Shown: positions 45,168 through 54,847 of the stretch, piece after piece
How positions within the stretch are numbered: position 1 is the stretch's first letter
Layout of the letters: the number at the start of each line of letters is the position of its first letter
NCBI RefSeq assembly: GCF_006861795.1
Contig: NZ_VDGH01000006.1
Location: 248,001 to 312,000 of the forward strand
Source: Psychrobacillus lasiicapitis
Lineage (GTDB): Bacteria > Bacillota > Bacilli > Bacillales_A > Planococcaceae
Length of the DNA stretch: 64,000 bases
Direction: 5' to 3'
Notes under the pieces: model-generated
The model's database searches: none
Seen by the model: the letters and a program-made list of their open reading frames with translations, nothing else
What the model was told of the DNA's origin: nothing
Position numbers and translations under genes: made by a program

Positions 45168-46571
45168 ATGAAAGAAGTGTTAAGCAGATTGCAGGCAGAG
45201 GTTACGCAGTTACGAGCTGATGGGAAATACCAAGAAACAATAGAGCTAGCCAGCGAGCTATTAGAGCTTGGAACAGTACATAAAGATTACAAATCTATAC
45301 TTATCGCTCATATCACTCAGGCCGCTTCTTATTATTCAATTGGAGACATAGAGGAAGCCTTTATAAGTATGGAACGGTATGAAGAAATTACACTGGCTCA
45401 TGGAGATGATACAGACTATCTGCAATTATATAATGTATTGTTTTTGTTATATGAATTCAACAAACAATATGAGTCTGCAAAGGAAACCTTAAACAAAAGT
45501 ATGCAGCTTGCGAAGCGACTAAAGAGATATAACATTTTGAGTAATGCCTTTAGTAATTATAGTCATGTTTGTATTAAGCTCGATGCTTATGAAGAAGCAT
45601 TAGAAAATGCTAAAAAAGGACTTGCGGCCGCAAAGCAACACGAGCCTAATTCTCCTGTTCTAGAAGTACGGGTAATGTTCAATATTGCTCATGCGTATAT
45701 TTGTTTGAATCTATTAGAAGATGCGAGATTAGTGATGGATGAAATGGAAAAGAAAAATGTGTTCGAATCCTTTATACGAGAACGTGCACAGTTCCAAATG
45801 TTAAAAGGGGACTGGCTAAGTAAGAAAGAAGCGTATGAAGAATCATTTCAAGCATATTCAACTGCTAAGGAAATTGTAGATACTTATCAGGATGTGTATT
45901 TATTAAAGACTATCCAAGAAAAACGTTTGAAAATAAGTGAGGTGATGAAGGACATCCATCAATCCTATCAAGTGCAAAAAGAATATATTCAGCTTTTACA
46001 GACGATTAATGAACGAGAACTTGAATTTAAGGCGATAAAGCTGAATATAAAACATCAATTGTCTAAGATACAGAAAAAAGCAGAATTAGATTACTTGACA
46101 GGTTTGTACAATCGAAGCTATTTAAATGAACTTGCTACTAGCTGGTTCAGTGATCTAACAAATACAAATGCACCAATTAGTTGTATAGCATTTGATCTAG
46201 ACGGGTTTAAGATGGTTAATGATGTACATGGACATTTGATAGGTGACGAAGTTATTCGAGAAGTAGGGATGCTATGTAAAAATACGTTAAGCTCGGGGTG
46301 CTTTGTTGGTCGTTACGGTGGAGATGAATTTGTAATAATTAGTAGAAAACCTTTTGAGGAGACGCTGAGACTTGCGAATATCCTAAAAGAATCGATAGCA
46401 AGCCTGCAATTAGTGAAAAACGGGCAATCTATACAAATAGCGGCCAGTTTTGGAATTTCTTCTACGGAACATGAGTCCATTAATTCATTCAATGAGCTTT
46501 TCCATCTAGCAGACATGCGGCTCTATCATGCAAAGCAAAATGGAAAGAATCAAGTTTACGCTAGAAGCTAA
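45168..46571 (+). CDS. Diguanylate cyclase with N-terminal TPR repeats
   Basis: A 467-residue soluble protein. Residues ~1-280 form TPR-like helical hairpins (ETIELASELLELG, YEEALENAKKGLAAAKQHE), followed by a helix and a C-terminal GGDEF domain (~310-467). The active site is intact: FDLDGFKMVNDVHGHLIGD for metal and nucleotide binding and RYGGDEFVII for the GGDEF motif. No RxxD inhibitory site precedes it (the sequence is SSGC), so product inhibition may be absent. It should make cyclic di-GMP under protein-interaction control by the TPR part. ATG at 45168 follows GGAGG. Confidence 0.87.
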   Translation: MKEVLSRLQAEVTQLRADGKYQETIELASELLELGTVHKDYKSILIAHITQAASYYSIGDIEEAFISMERYEEITLAHGDDTDYLQLYNVLFLLYEFNKQYESAKETLNKSMQLAKRLKRYNILSNAFSNYSHVCIKLDAYEEALENAKKGLAAAKQHEPNSPVLEVRVMFNIAHAYICLNLLEDARLVMDEMEKKNVFESFIRERAQFQMLKGDWLSKKEAYEESFQAYSTAKEIVDTYQDVYLLKTIQEKRLKISEVMKDIHQSYQVQKEYIQLLQTINERELEFKAIKLNIKHQLSKIQKKAELDYLTGLYNRSYLNELATSWFSDLTNTNAPISCIAFDLDGFKMVNDVHGHLIGDEVIREVGMLCKNTLSSGCFVGRYGGDEFVIISRKPFEETLRLANILKESIASLQLVKNGQSIQIAASFGISSTEHESINSFNELFHLADMRLYHAKQNGKNQVYARS

Positions 46572-46620
46572 AAATCAACAAATAAATGCTAGCCAAATAA
46601 GTTGTTGGCGAAATAGAAAT

Positions 46621-46641
46621 GGGACTCTATCAGAGAGTCCC
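46621..46641 (-). terminator. Terminator of the esterase gene
   Basis: GGGACTCT-ATCA-GAGAGTCCC, followed on the minus strand by a T-rich stretch. It lies between converging genes and may act both ways. Confidence 0.75.
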
Positions 46642-46652
46642 GCAAGTTAGTA

Positions 46653-47279
46653 TTATTGATCCTTCAGAAATGCTAGTAAATCTTGATGATTTTCTGGAGT
46701 TACCCCGTGCCCATCTCTGTAAGCTTTAAACGTTACATTTGCTCCGAGCGCTTCGAAATAATCTTTGCTTTCTGCCCCCCACTGGGAAGGAATGACATAA
46801 TCATAATCCCCATGTGAAATGAAAATGTTCAATTGATCGACTGGACGTTTACTATATTCTTCTTTTACAAAATCAGGTATGTATCCACTTAATGCAACAA
46901 CGCTGTTAATAGCATTCCCCATAATTAGTGCTAATGATTGTACAAGTATTGCTCCTTGGCTAAAGCCTAAAAGCGTAATACCGTTTGGATCTAGGTCATA
47001 CTCTTCGATTGCTTCATGTATAAATGATTGAATAAAGGTTAGTACTTTATCAAATACATCGCGATCAGGTTTTCCTACTTCCGCAATGGTAAAAAACGCA
47101 TAACCTGGATTGTGAACAATCGGTCCACGTAAACTGAAAATATGGTGGCTCTCCTCAAAATTTTTAACAAGTTGTGGTAAGTCTTCTTCGTTACTTCCCA
47201 TGCCGTGTAATAAAAAGATAGCCGGTTGCTTTCCAGCTTCTAATGGAGCTGTATGTTTATACGTAAAAGGTGAGTTCAT
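46653..47279 (-). CDS. Alpha/beta-hydrolase, phospholipase/carboxylesterase type
   Basis: A 208-residue serine hydrolase. The family HGMGSNEEDLPQLVKNF oxyanion region, nucleophile elbow GFSQGAILVQ (Ser), the Asp in FISHGDYDYVIP and the His in GHGVTPENHQDLLAFL form the catalytic set. No signal peptide. Relatives are carboxylesterases or thioesterases of wide specificity. ATG at 47279 follows AAGGAAG by 7 bases; an upstream TTG at 47297 is less likely. It converges with the GGDEF gene. Confidence 0.85.
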   Translation of the reverse strand: MNSPFTYKHTAPLEAGKQPAIFLLHGMGSNEEDLPQLVKNFEESHHIFSLRGPIVHNPGYAFFTIAEVGKPDRDVFDKVLTFIQSFIHEAIEEYDLDPNGITLLGFSQGAILVQSLALIMGNAINSVVALSGYIPDFVKEEYSKRPVDQLNIFISHGDYDYVIPSQWGAESKDYFEALGANVTFKAYRDGHGVTPENHQDLLAFLKDQ

Positions 47280-47431
47280 TTCATTTCTTCCTTTCAAGCT
47301 AAAAGTACTTCCATTTTATCATAGCAGAAGTTTTTCATCGTCAGATTTCTATTTAGTGAGTTTTAATAGGAAGGATAAGGGAAGAATAAGTAAAGGAGAA
47401 ATCTATGGAGATGTAAAAGGAGACGGATCAT

Positions 47432-48684
47432 ATGACGGGTTCTAGCCAAGTACCGCGTGAAGAGGGAATAGATAATAGTTTAAGCTTGTTAAGAGAAGGA
47501 TATATGTACATTCCAAATAGACGGCATAGCTTTGCAACTAATGTTTTTGAAACACGCTTATTAGGGCAAAAAGCAATTTGTATGGGCGGAGAAGAAGCGG
47601 CTGAGATTTTTTATGATAACGAAAAATTCATAAGAAATGGGGCAGCTCCCAAACGTGTGCAGAAAACATTATTTGGTGAAAAAGGGGTTCAAACCTTAGA
47701 TGGAGAGGCCCATACGCATCGTAAAAAGATGTTCATGTCCTTAATGACTCCGGAAAAGCTAGAAGAACTTAAAAGTATTACTACAAAGCAATGGGCATAT
47801 GCCGCGGAAAAATGGGAACATAAAGAAGACATCATACTTTATGAAGAAAGCAAACAGATCATGTGCCGCACAGCTTGCCAATGGGCAGGTTTCCCATTGG
47901 AGGATGGTGAGGTACTAGAACGAACGAAACAGCTAGGGGATCTATTTGAATCTCCAACTTCAGTAGGCCCAGAGCATTGGAAAGGGAGACATTCACGTAA
48001 AAAGGTGGAAAAATGGGTAGAGGAGATGATTCTACAAGTAAGAGAAGAGACGATGAAATGCTCGGAAGATTCTGCGCTATATACTATTTCTATGCATCGT
48101 GATTTAGAAGGAGAATTATTAAATATAGAAATCGCTGCTGTGGAATTGGTCAATATATTAAGACCAATTGTGGCGATTGCAATATTCATTAATTTTACGG
48201 CGTTGGCCGTACATCATAATCCTAAGGAAAGAGAAAAGCTGAAAACAGGGGACGATCAATACACTTACATGTTTGTTCAAGAAATTAGACGCTACTATCC
48301 ATTCTTTCCTTTAGTGGCAGCTAGAGTAAAGAAAGAATTCACTTGGAAAGATTACACATTTGAAGAAGGAACACTAACCTTGCTTGATTTGTACGGAACA
48401 AATCAGCGAAGCTTTGGGAGGATGCTGATATATTCAAGCCAGAAAGGTTCGCTGACTGGAAGGGAAGTCCATTTAGTTTTATGCCTCAAGGAGGCGGAGA
48501 TTATATGATGGGTCACCGCTGTGCAGGAGAATTTGTCACCATTGAAGTGATGAAGGTAAGCTTAGATTACTTGGCGAATCGTTTATCCTATCGATTTCCG
48601 GCACAAGATTTAAGTTTCAGTATGGTGAGCATGCCAAGTATCCCACATAGCAAAGTAATTCTTCAAAACGTCAAACGATTATAG
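47432..48684 (+). pseudogene. Frameshifted CYP152-type cytochrome P450 (fatty-acid hydroxylase-like)
   Basis: Two frames together make a full P450 of the CYP152/YbdT (peroxygenase) type, about 417 residues. Frame 1 (47432 to ~48412) includes [17 protein letters not shown], the [17 protein letters not shown]-helix and [20 protein letters not shown]. After LLDLYGTN the frame slips; [20 protein letters not shown] and the haem loop [19 protein letters not shown] are in the next frame, to 48684. A small deletion near 48405-48416 explains it. The haem cysteine is lost from the main frame, so it is inactive unless the shift is a sequencing error. Confidence 0.8.
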
Positions 48685-48706
48685 TATGGGACAGGAGATA
48701 TTAGTA

Positions 48707-48931
48707 GTGAAAGAATTCAAAATAACTTACTTTTTTGATGAAGAGCATTATATTCGGAGATTCATCCATATAGAGTCCCAGGAAAAAGCGGAAGAACTCG
48801 TTCAAAAGGAGCGAGATCAATATATTTCTTTCACTGATAGCAGAGATATTTACCATGAACTGAATACGCGAAACGTTCGAGTGATTCAAATATCTGAATA
48901 TCACAGAATAGATAAAACGAAAAAATATTAG
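48707..48931 (+). CDS. Small protein of unknown function
   Basis: About 74 residues, GTG start at 48707 with AGGAG 9 bases upstream; an ATG at 48686 lacks a site. Composition is charged and mixed strand/helix (KEFKITYFFDEEHYIRRF, ESQEKAEELVQKERDQY). No signal, no cysteine. I do not recognise the family. It follows the broken P450 by 22 bases and ends at a good terminator, which supports a real gene. Confidence 0.6.
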   Translation: MKEFKITYFFDEEHYIRRFIHIESQEKAEELVQKERDQYISFTDSRDIYHELNTRNVRVIQISEYHRIDKTKKY

Positions 48932-48957
48932 GTTATACTGAAACCTAATATTTTTTT
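48923..48957 (+). terminator. Terminator after the small gene
   Basis: AATATTAGGTT pairs with AACCTAATATT around ATACTGA, followed by TTTTTTT. The stem overlaps the stop codon. Confidence 0.88.
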
Positions 48958-49039
48958 AATAAGGAATCTATAAAGGTTTAGTCATGTGATACTTTTTCAA
49001 GTAGCATCAGGGATGGAATATTTTTATTTTAAACATGGT

Positions 49040-49464
49040 ATAGAGAAACTGCGCGGTAAAGAGACATGGCAAAGGCAATTGATTTCCGCTCCAGGCGGAC
49101 GCTTACCGCGGGGCGGGCGGTGAGCCTCCTCGTCGCACGCTCCTGCGGGGTCTCACCTGTCCCGCTGTTCCCGCAGGTGTCGCCGCCTTGCGCTTCAATC
49201 AATGTAACTTGCTGACTAATCAAAGGTTTTCACCCATAGAAAATGCAACATAATACTAAATTTAGTATCTCCTTATGGAGTAAACAGCAAACTCTATTGG
49301 ATTGTAGCGAAGGAGTGGCGACTCCGGCGGGAACAGTACGAGCTGAAAGCCCCGCAGGAGCGGGAGCTCCGAGGAGATTGAAGCCGTGCCCCCGGAAAGC
49401 GTCCACCCTGTAGCGGAAATCCCAGCGGTCACTTCATTCAACTCCCTACACGCAGTTTCCCTAT
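49040..49464. repeat. Fold-back repeat element, copy 2
   Basis: Same family and orientation as copy 1. Ends are ATAGAGAAACTGCGCGGTAA and the complement of CACGCAGTTTCCCTAT. GC-rich inverted arms (CTCCAGGCGGACGCTTACCG; GGCGACTCCGGCGGGAACAG) flank an AT-rich centre. Located between two converging genes. No supported protein. Confidence 0.85.
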
Positions 49465-49531
49465 TATACGCGTTATTCCATTTATCATTCCTATAAGCTA
49501 AATCGGATCAGAAACAGGAGCTTTAGCACTT

Positions 49532-50431
49532 TTATATTTCTTTTTGGGGAACAGAGCCTCGTCTTCTACCATACAAATGTACAATCAATACACCTGCGAT
49601 TGCTGTAGTTCCTCCAATGATAGAAAGAAGAGTTGGTAGTTCACCTAACCACAACCAAGCGACGACTATTGCAATAACCGGTTCTGCATAGAGTAAGCTT
49701 GAGATGGAGCTTGCTTTACTTAGCGATAGAGAAATCGCCCAAGTTAAATAGGCAACGGCTGTTGGAAATACTCCTATGTAAATTGCAGACAAATTTGCTT
49801 CTAGAGTTGCATGCCCGATGTCTTCTAAGAATCCTGGAGCAAACACCAGAAAAGGAATGGTACCTGTCCAAGTAAAATAGGCAGTCAACTCAATTGGATT
49901 GTATTTTAACAGTAAGGATTTCTGATAAACAAAAAATATGGAAGTTGCAATAGCTGCTATAATAACTAGAAATACGCCAGGTGAGATGTTGAATAAGGAA
50001 TCTCCAGTACCTATTCCGATTAACAATATCCCCACAAAACCAAATCCTAATCCAAACCATCCAATTGTTCCAAGACGTTCTTTTAATACGATTACTGCGA
50101 TAATAGTTGTGAAGATGGGAGCAGAACCAATTAGCATCCCTGCAGTTCCGGCAGTAATAGTCAGTTGTCCAAAGGTCACACATATATGATATAAGCTGAT
50201 CCCGATCCAACCAAGAACCGCTATTTTCAGTAAATCTTCTTTTTTGGGTAAACGAAAACTAACCCCTGGCCAACATGCAATTATAGCGAAAATAATGGAT
50301 GCGATGATAAAGCGGAATAAAATCAAGTGACCGGCAGAATAGCCTCCATGTAAGCTAGAACTAATTGCGGCAAAAGTAGAACCCCAGATAAAGACTGTAA
50401 ATGAGGCTAAAATGAGTGCTTTCTTATTCAA
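49532..50431 (-). CDS. DMT/EamA-family transporter
   Basis: A 299-residue membrane protein with ten predicted helices in two EamA repeats. The start is ASFTVFIWGSTFAAISSSLHG, with the WGSTF motif; the second half begins near PGVFLVIIAAIATSIFFVYQ. Family members move amino acids or metabolites out of cells; substrate unknown. TTG start with GGTG 7 bases upstream, a weak site. It is monocistronic and divergent from the ATP-grasp gene at 50646. Confidence 0.83.
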   Translation of the reverse strand: MNKKALILASFTVFIWGSTFAAISSSLHGGYSAGHLILFRFIIASIIFAIIACWPGVSFRLPKKEDLLKIAVLGWIGISLYHICVTFGQLTITAGTAGMLIGSAPIFTTIIAVIVLKERLGTIGWFGLGFGFVGILLIGIGTGDSLFNISPGVFLVIIAAIATSIFFVYQKSLLLKYNPIELTAYFTWTGTIPFLVFAPGFLEDIGHATLEANLSAIYIGVFPTAVAYLTWAISLSLSKASSISSLLYAEPVIAIVVAWLWLGELPTLLSIIGGTTAIAGVLIVHLYGRRRGSVPQKEI

Positions 50432-50645
50432 TTTTTACACCAGACTTTCTACTAACGGATAGACGAAAAAACGCCTACCGTTACTTATATTACATAGTAA
50501 AAGTAAACAACTAATACTACAATAAAACCCACTATAAAACAACTGATTGAAAAGTAGTATCCTATTAGGCGAATGTAGTGGCTAAATGGTTTTCCATACA
50601 TACTTTATAGAGAAAAAGTGGATAAATGAATGGGTGGCTATTCCT

Positions 50646-51869
50646 ATGAAAACCATTGTGTTTATTGGAAGTTACAAGTATGGAACAAGTAAGGAAGCCC
50701 TGATGATAGCGAAAGAAATGGGATATTATGTCGTTCTGTGCACGGACAAGACTAAGCACATCACGAGCAATTCTGATTTCTCGGAAGTTGATCAGATTGT
50801 GTTGATGGAAGATTTATTAGACGAACAGCAAATGGTGGAAGAAATAACGAGTCTAATGGACCAAGGGAAACAAATTTGCGCATGCGTTAGTTTAATTGAT
50901 CCATATGTTTCTTATGCGGCTAGTATTTCGAAGTATTTTGAGCTAGCTGAAACCTCCACCGATTCCTTAAGATTAATGGAAGACAAAATAGCGATAAGGG
51001 AAAAACTAAAAAACCTTCCGATAACCCCTTTTTATACAATTTTTCAACCTGAGGATTCCCTTGAAAAATTGGAAAATGAATTTAAATCCCTCCTACCCTT
51101 TATTATAAAACCCCCCATATCAAATGGTTCAAAGGATGTACTACTTGTCGAAACGATAGAAAAATTTGCAAATGCTTTAAAGTTGCTGAAAAAAAATCAC
51201 CCAAATAATCCACTGTTAATAGAAGAATTTTTACAGGGACCGCAGTATCTTATTGAGATTTTAGTTTATAACAACGACATTAAATTTCTGGGATTAGTGG
51301 AGCAGGAAGTATTATACAATGGCAGATTTATCGTGACTGGTTATAGGTTTCCGGGAAAAGTTGATATAGCTGAATATCGTAGCTTATGTACTTGCATTTC
51401 CAAAATTATAGAAGAAATAGGTCTTGAAAATGGCTCCTGTCATATGGAGATGAAACTTGTTAGTGGTGAATGGAAACTAATAGAAACAAATCCGAGGATG
51501 GCTGGAGGAGAGATGAATAGAATTATAGAAGAAGGAACCGGGATTAATCTGTTAAAAGAAATATTAAAAGTACATTTAGGTGAGGAGCCTATTCTACTAG
51601 AAAAGAAGAAAAAGCATGTGTATGCCAAATATCTAACGATAGGTTCTCGAGGAAAGCTACTTAAAATTTTAGGAAAAGAGCAGGCTTTAATGCATGAAGG
51701 TGTGAGGCACGTTCACATTAAACCACTTGAAGGAAGAATTCTAACGACCCCATACTCAATGGGAAATCGCTATGCATGTGTCATTGCTGTTTCAGAAACG
51801 GCGGAACAAGCAGTAGGGATTGCCCTAGAAGCTGCAAAAGAAATTAAATTTTATCTGGAACCTTTTTGA
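50646..51869 (+). CDS. ATP-grasp ligase, L-amino-acid-ligase-like (first of two)
   Basis: A 407-residue ATP-grasp enzyme. An N-terminal Rossmann-like part (MKTIVFIGSYKYGTSKEAL) leads to the ATP-grasp core: PFIIKPPISNGSKDVLLVE (Lys for ATP), LIEEFLQGPQYLIEILVYN, and the metal-binding WKLIETNPRMAGGEMNRII. The C-terminal domain (RGKLLKILGKEQAL, RILTTPYSMGNRYACVIAVS) resembles that of BacD-type L-amino-acid ligases, which join two amino acids using ATP. ATG at 50646 is chosen by alignment with the paralogue at 55413. Substrate unknown. It heads a cluster of spore-coat-like and Mur-ligase-like genes. Confidence 0.8.
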   Translation: MKTIVFIGSYKYGTSKEALMIAKEMGYYVVLCTDKTKHITSNSDFSEVDQIVLMEDLLDEQQMVEEITSLMDQGKQICACVSLIDPYVSYAASISKYFELAETSTDSLRLMEDKIAIREKLKNLPITPFYTIFQPEDSLEKLENEFKSLLPFIIKPPISNGSKDVLLVETIEKFANALKLLKKNHPNNPLLIEEFLQGPQYLIEILVYNNDIKFLGLVEQEVLYNGRFIVTGYRFPGKVDIAEYRSLCTCISKIIEEIGLENGSCHMEMKLVSGEWKLIETNPRMAGGEMNRIIEEGTGINLLKEILKVHLGEEPILLEKKKKHVYAKYLTIGSRGKLLKILGKEQALMHEGVRHVHIKPLEGRILTTPYSMGNRYACVIAVSETAEQAVGIALEAAKEIKFYLEPF

Positions 51870-51966
51870 AACCAACATGGTTCAATGAGGTAGTCTGTTT
51901 ACCCGTGTAACCTTCTCAAACCGTAATATTATAAGTACTAAGAGTAGGAAGGGGGTTGAAAATCAA

Positions 51967-52398
51967 ATGAGCAGCGAAATAAAAAGTAACCAATGTATAT
52001 GTGATGCACTCTGTGAATTGAAATTGCTCCAGGATTTATTGAATAATTCCCAAACGAAATTTTTCGGTCGATTACTTGCCAAAATAGCAGGTACCGATAC
52101 GATTCCCTTACTCTTAATAACAAAAAAAGGGGACCCTTTAAGCTTTAGCAGTACGGAAGAGTGTTTTGAAACAATTTATTTTAGAATAGAGTCCATCGAT
52201 AAAGAAAGTTGCTGTACAACAATTTCGTTATTACGTCCTCTTGATATTGAAGGCAATTACTCTAATTCTTTTTGCGATTTGGTTAGATTAGAAAAAACAT
52301 CTATATGTAAGAATGTTGATTTGTCGCGTATTTGTGCCATACAACTATTGGAGACCGAATTGTTAACAAGAAAAATAATTATTGAGCCGAAGTGGTAA
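51967..52398 (+). CDS. CotY/CotZ-type spore coat protein
   Basis: A 143-residue cysteine-containing protein. CICDALCELKLLQDLL at the start and ESIDKESCCTTISLLRPLDIE in the middle match CotY/CotZ-type outer-coat/exosporium proteins, which form disulfide-linked lattices. Cysteines at about 9, 11, 15, 56 and a CC pair near 80 fit that role. AGGAAGGGGGTTG precedes the ATG. It lies between two ligase genes, linking the cluster to the spore surface. It is shorter and more diverged than B. subtilis CotZ, so the exact role is open. Confidence 0.8.
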   Translation: MSSEIKSNQCICDALCELKLLQDLLNNSQTKFFGRLLAKIAGTDTIPLLLITKKGDPLSFSSTEECFETIYFRIESIDKESCCTTISLLRPLDIEGNYSNSFCDLVRLEKTSICKNVDLSRICAIQLLETELLTRKIIIEPKW

Positions 52399-52410
52399 TG
52401 GCATCTCTTC

Positions 52411-52440
52411 ACCCTACAAGTATTGGGGTGTTTTTTTATT
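52411..52440 (+). terminator. Terminator after the coat gene
   Basis: CACCC...GGGGTG with a TACAAGTATT loop and seven following Ts. Short stem but good T-run. Confidence 0.75.
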
Positions 52441-52535
52441 TTTACTAAAAAAACTGAACGTTTGTCCGTATCCAAAGCAGGATGGATGAATTTAATACAA
52501 ATATAATCACACGAATGTTAAAAGGAGAATATTAA

Positions 52536-54704
52536 ATGACAACAATAGGAATGCTGCACCATCGTAAAGATCCAAAATCCGTCATTAAGTCATATGCATA
52601 TGCTGCAGTCGCCAAGGCAGAAGGGGTCAACTTTTTTTACTTTTCACCCGGTGTAGTAAATTTTGTGAATCGATCTATTCGAGGTCAAGTTTATGAAAAT
52701 GGAAGCTGGAAAGAGAAAACCCTGCCTTTTCCAGATGTAATTTATAACGCAGGGAGTCCTGAAAAATTAGCTAAGTCAAAAGAAATCATTGATAAATTGA
52801 AAAGTGAAATTCCATTTACTACAAACTCGATAGGTAACAAATGGAATATAAATGAACGACTCATGGAGGCTAAGGAATTTGCAAGTTACTTAATCCCTTC
52901 TGAAGTGGTAAAGAACGTAGAGAACTTTTACAAGTTCATTTCTTCTTTTCATAAAGTTGTCCTTAAACCGATTGATGGAAGAAAGGGCAAAGGAATCTTT
53001 TTTATTTCGGAAATAGAAAAGGGTTATGAAGTAAGGAAAAACACAGAAAATGAATTTTATACAAGGGAACAACTAAATGTCTTTTTGGAGGATAAGCTAT
53101 CGTCTGGCACTTTTATAGTTCAACCATATATACAATCTGTCAATAAATCTGGTCAAGTGTACGATTTTAGGCTTCATGTCCAAAAAAATGGAGAAGGCAA
53201 GTGGGTGATCACAACTATTTACCCACGTGTAGCTCCAAAAGGATCGATTATTCCCAATATTAATAATGGTGGTTTTACCAATTATTTAGATCCATTTTTA
53301 CTACAGGAATTCAAGGAAGAAGCATTTGATATTAGACGGATGCTAGAGCATTTTTCGTTATCGTTAGCTAATCATTTAGATGAAATACAAATGGTGAAAT
53401 ACGGAGAGGTTATCGATGAAATAGGAATTGACGTTGGACTAGATGAAAATTTAAAAATTTGGATTTATGAAGTAAACTGGCGTCCAGGCTGTCCTCCTGC
53501 TTTTTATTTGGAACTAGATGTAGTAATTCATTCCATTCAATATGCAAAATTTATAGCAGAAAATCAAGTGAAAATAAAAAAGGAAATTAGCAAAGTAAAG
53601 AGGAAAAAAATCGAAGAAAAAGGAGATATACCGATCATTGCAATAACGGGAAGCGCTGGTAAAACAACGACAAAGGCATTCCTTGCATCGATTTTGTCTA
53701 AGAAGTGGAATATTTTTGAATCCAAAGATTATTGGAATACAACAGAGCATACCAAAAAACATGCTGCAGAAATTAATGATGCTCACGAGGCGGTTGTATT
53801 AGAATATGGTATGGCTTATCCAGGGGTTATTACAGAGCATTGTAGCATTATTAAACCAAACATTAGTATAGTGACCAATATCGGTCTTGCCCATGTCGGA
53901 AACTTTGATAGTGATATTAGAGGAGTTGCTCATGCAAAATCCGAACTTATTCACGGGATGGATCAAGAAGGTATCCTTGTTGTAAACAGAGATGATGAAA
54001 ATTCTAAATATTTAGAGACTCAGCAATTTAAAGGAAAAATAATGACAGTTAGTACAAAGTCACCAGCAAACTACAGAGCTTATAAGATTCAATATAAAGA
54101 GAACGGTATGAGTTTCAAAATGAGGTTGCAGCGACAAGAAATTGAACTATTTATCCCTATTTTAGGGGAGCATCATGTATACAATGCATTAAATGCGATT
54201 GCTGTGGCTGATTATTTAGGTTTCACACCAATGGAAATTAAAGCCGGGTTGATTTTTAGAAAGCCACCTAGAAGATTAACAATATATAATTGTCGAGACA
54301 ACATTACAGTAATTGATGACACTGTCCACTCCCATCCACAAGGGGTTCGTGCTGCGTTGGATGTACTAGCTAATATAGGGAAACAACGAAAAATAGCTAT
54401 CATTGGACAAATGAGAGAGTTAGGGGAGTTGAGAGAAGAAGAATATCGGAAAGTCGGCGATTACGTTTATGAAAAAGACATTGATATATTAATCACCTAT
54501 GGATTTAGAACGGAAGAAATTGGTGCTCAAGCGAAAGTAAAAGGATTTCCCTCAAAAAATGTTTATCATTTTCTAAACAAGGAACAATTACATGAATTAT
54601 TGGTAGAGATTGTGGAGAAAGACGATACGATCTTGATCAAAGGAGCAAGTAAAACGAATATGTTTGATACAGTTAAGTTTTTGGATCAAACGTTTAAAGA
54701 ATAA
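52536..54704 (+). CDS. YheC/D-type ATP-grasp fused to a MurF-like ligase
   Basis: A 722-residue fusion. Residues ~1-345 form a YheC/YheD coat-associated ATP-grasp domain (HRKDPKSVIKSYAYAAVAKA, VLKPIDGRKGKGIFFIS, and GIDVGLDENLKIWIYEVNW for metal binding). Residues ~365-722 form a Mur-ligase unit with P-loop ITGSAGKTTTKAF, NIGLAHVGNFDS, GEHHVYNALNAIAVADYL, and VIDDTVHSHPQGVRAALDVL in place of MurF DDAYNANP. ATP-grasp plus Mur ligase in one chain also occurs in cyanophycin synthetase. It could build a peptide- or amide-linked spore polymer, which is inference. AAAGGAG precedes the ATG. Confidence 0.85.
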   Translation: MTTIGMLHHRKDPKSVIKSYAYAAVAKAEGVNFFYFSPGVVNFVNRSIRGQVYENGSWKEKTLPFPDVIYNAGSPEKLAKSKEIIDKLKSEIPFTTNSIGNKWNINERLMEAKEFASYLIPSEVVKNVENFYKFISSFHKVVLKPIDGRKGKGIFFISEIEKGYEVRKNTENEFYTREQLNVFLEDKLSSGTFIVQPYIQSVNKSGQVYDFRLHVQKNGEGKWVITTIYPRVAPKGSIIPNINNGGFTNYLDPFLLQEFKEEAFDIRRMLEHFSLSLANHLDEIQMVKYGEVIDEIGIDVGLDENLKIWIYEVNWRPGCPPAFYLELDVVIHSIQYAKFIAENQVKIKKEISKVKRKKIEEKGDIPIIAITGSAGKTTTKAFLASILSKKWNIFESKDYWNTTEHTKKHAAEINDAHEAVVLEYGMAYPGVITEHCSIIKPNISIVTNIGLAHVGNFDSDIRGVAHAKSELIHGMDQEGILVVNRDDENSKYLETQQFKGKIMTVSTKSPANYRAYKIQYKENGMSFKMRLQRQEIELFIPILGEHHVYNALNAIAVADYLGFTPMEIKAGLIFRKPPRRLTIYNCRDNITVIDDTVHSHPQGVRAALDVLANIGKQRKIAIIGQMRELGELREEEYRKVGDYVYEKDIDILITYGFRTEEIGAQAKVKGFPSKNVYHFLNKEQLHELLVEIVEKDDTILIKGASKTNMFDTVKFLDQTFKE

Positions 54705-54713
54705 TCTTAAAAA

Positions 54714-54758
54714 AACCTGAAAAACGCACTCTTACTAAAAGAGCGTTATTCAGGTTTC
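54714..54758. terminator. Terminator after the fusion gene
   Basis: AACCTGAAAAACGC-CT...AG-GCGTTATTCAGGTT, a long imperfect stem, then TTCTTG. A-rich on the other side, so it may act in both directions. Confidence 0.8.
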
Positions 54759-54847
54759 TTGTATTTGGCTAAGAAACAATAAAAATTTAGACATGTTAAT
54801 AACTTTTTTAAGTAACATAAGTTATGGCAGTTTTTATGATTCGTTAT

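Noticed and set aside
49029-49223. 64-codon leftward frame in fold-back copy 2
   Set aside because: Repeat sequence, no ribosome site, and not conserved as protein between copies.
51870-51966. Possible sporulation sigma promoter before the coat gene
   Set aside because: CGTAATATTATA only weakly resembles a SigK -10 and no -35 is clear. The sporulation link therefore rests on protein family alone.
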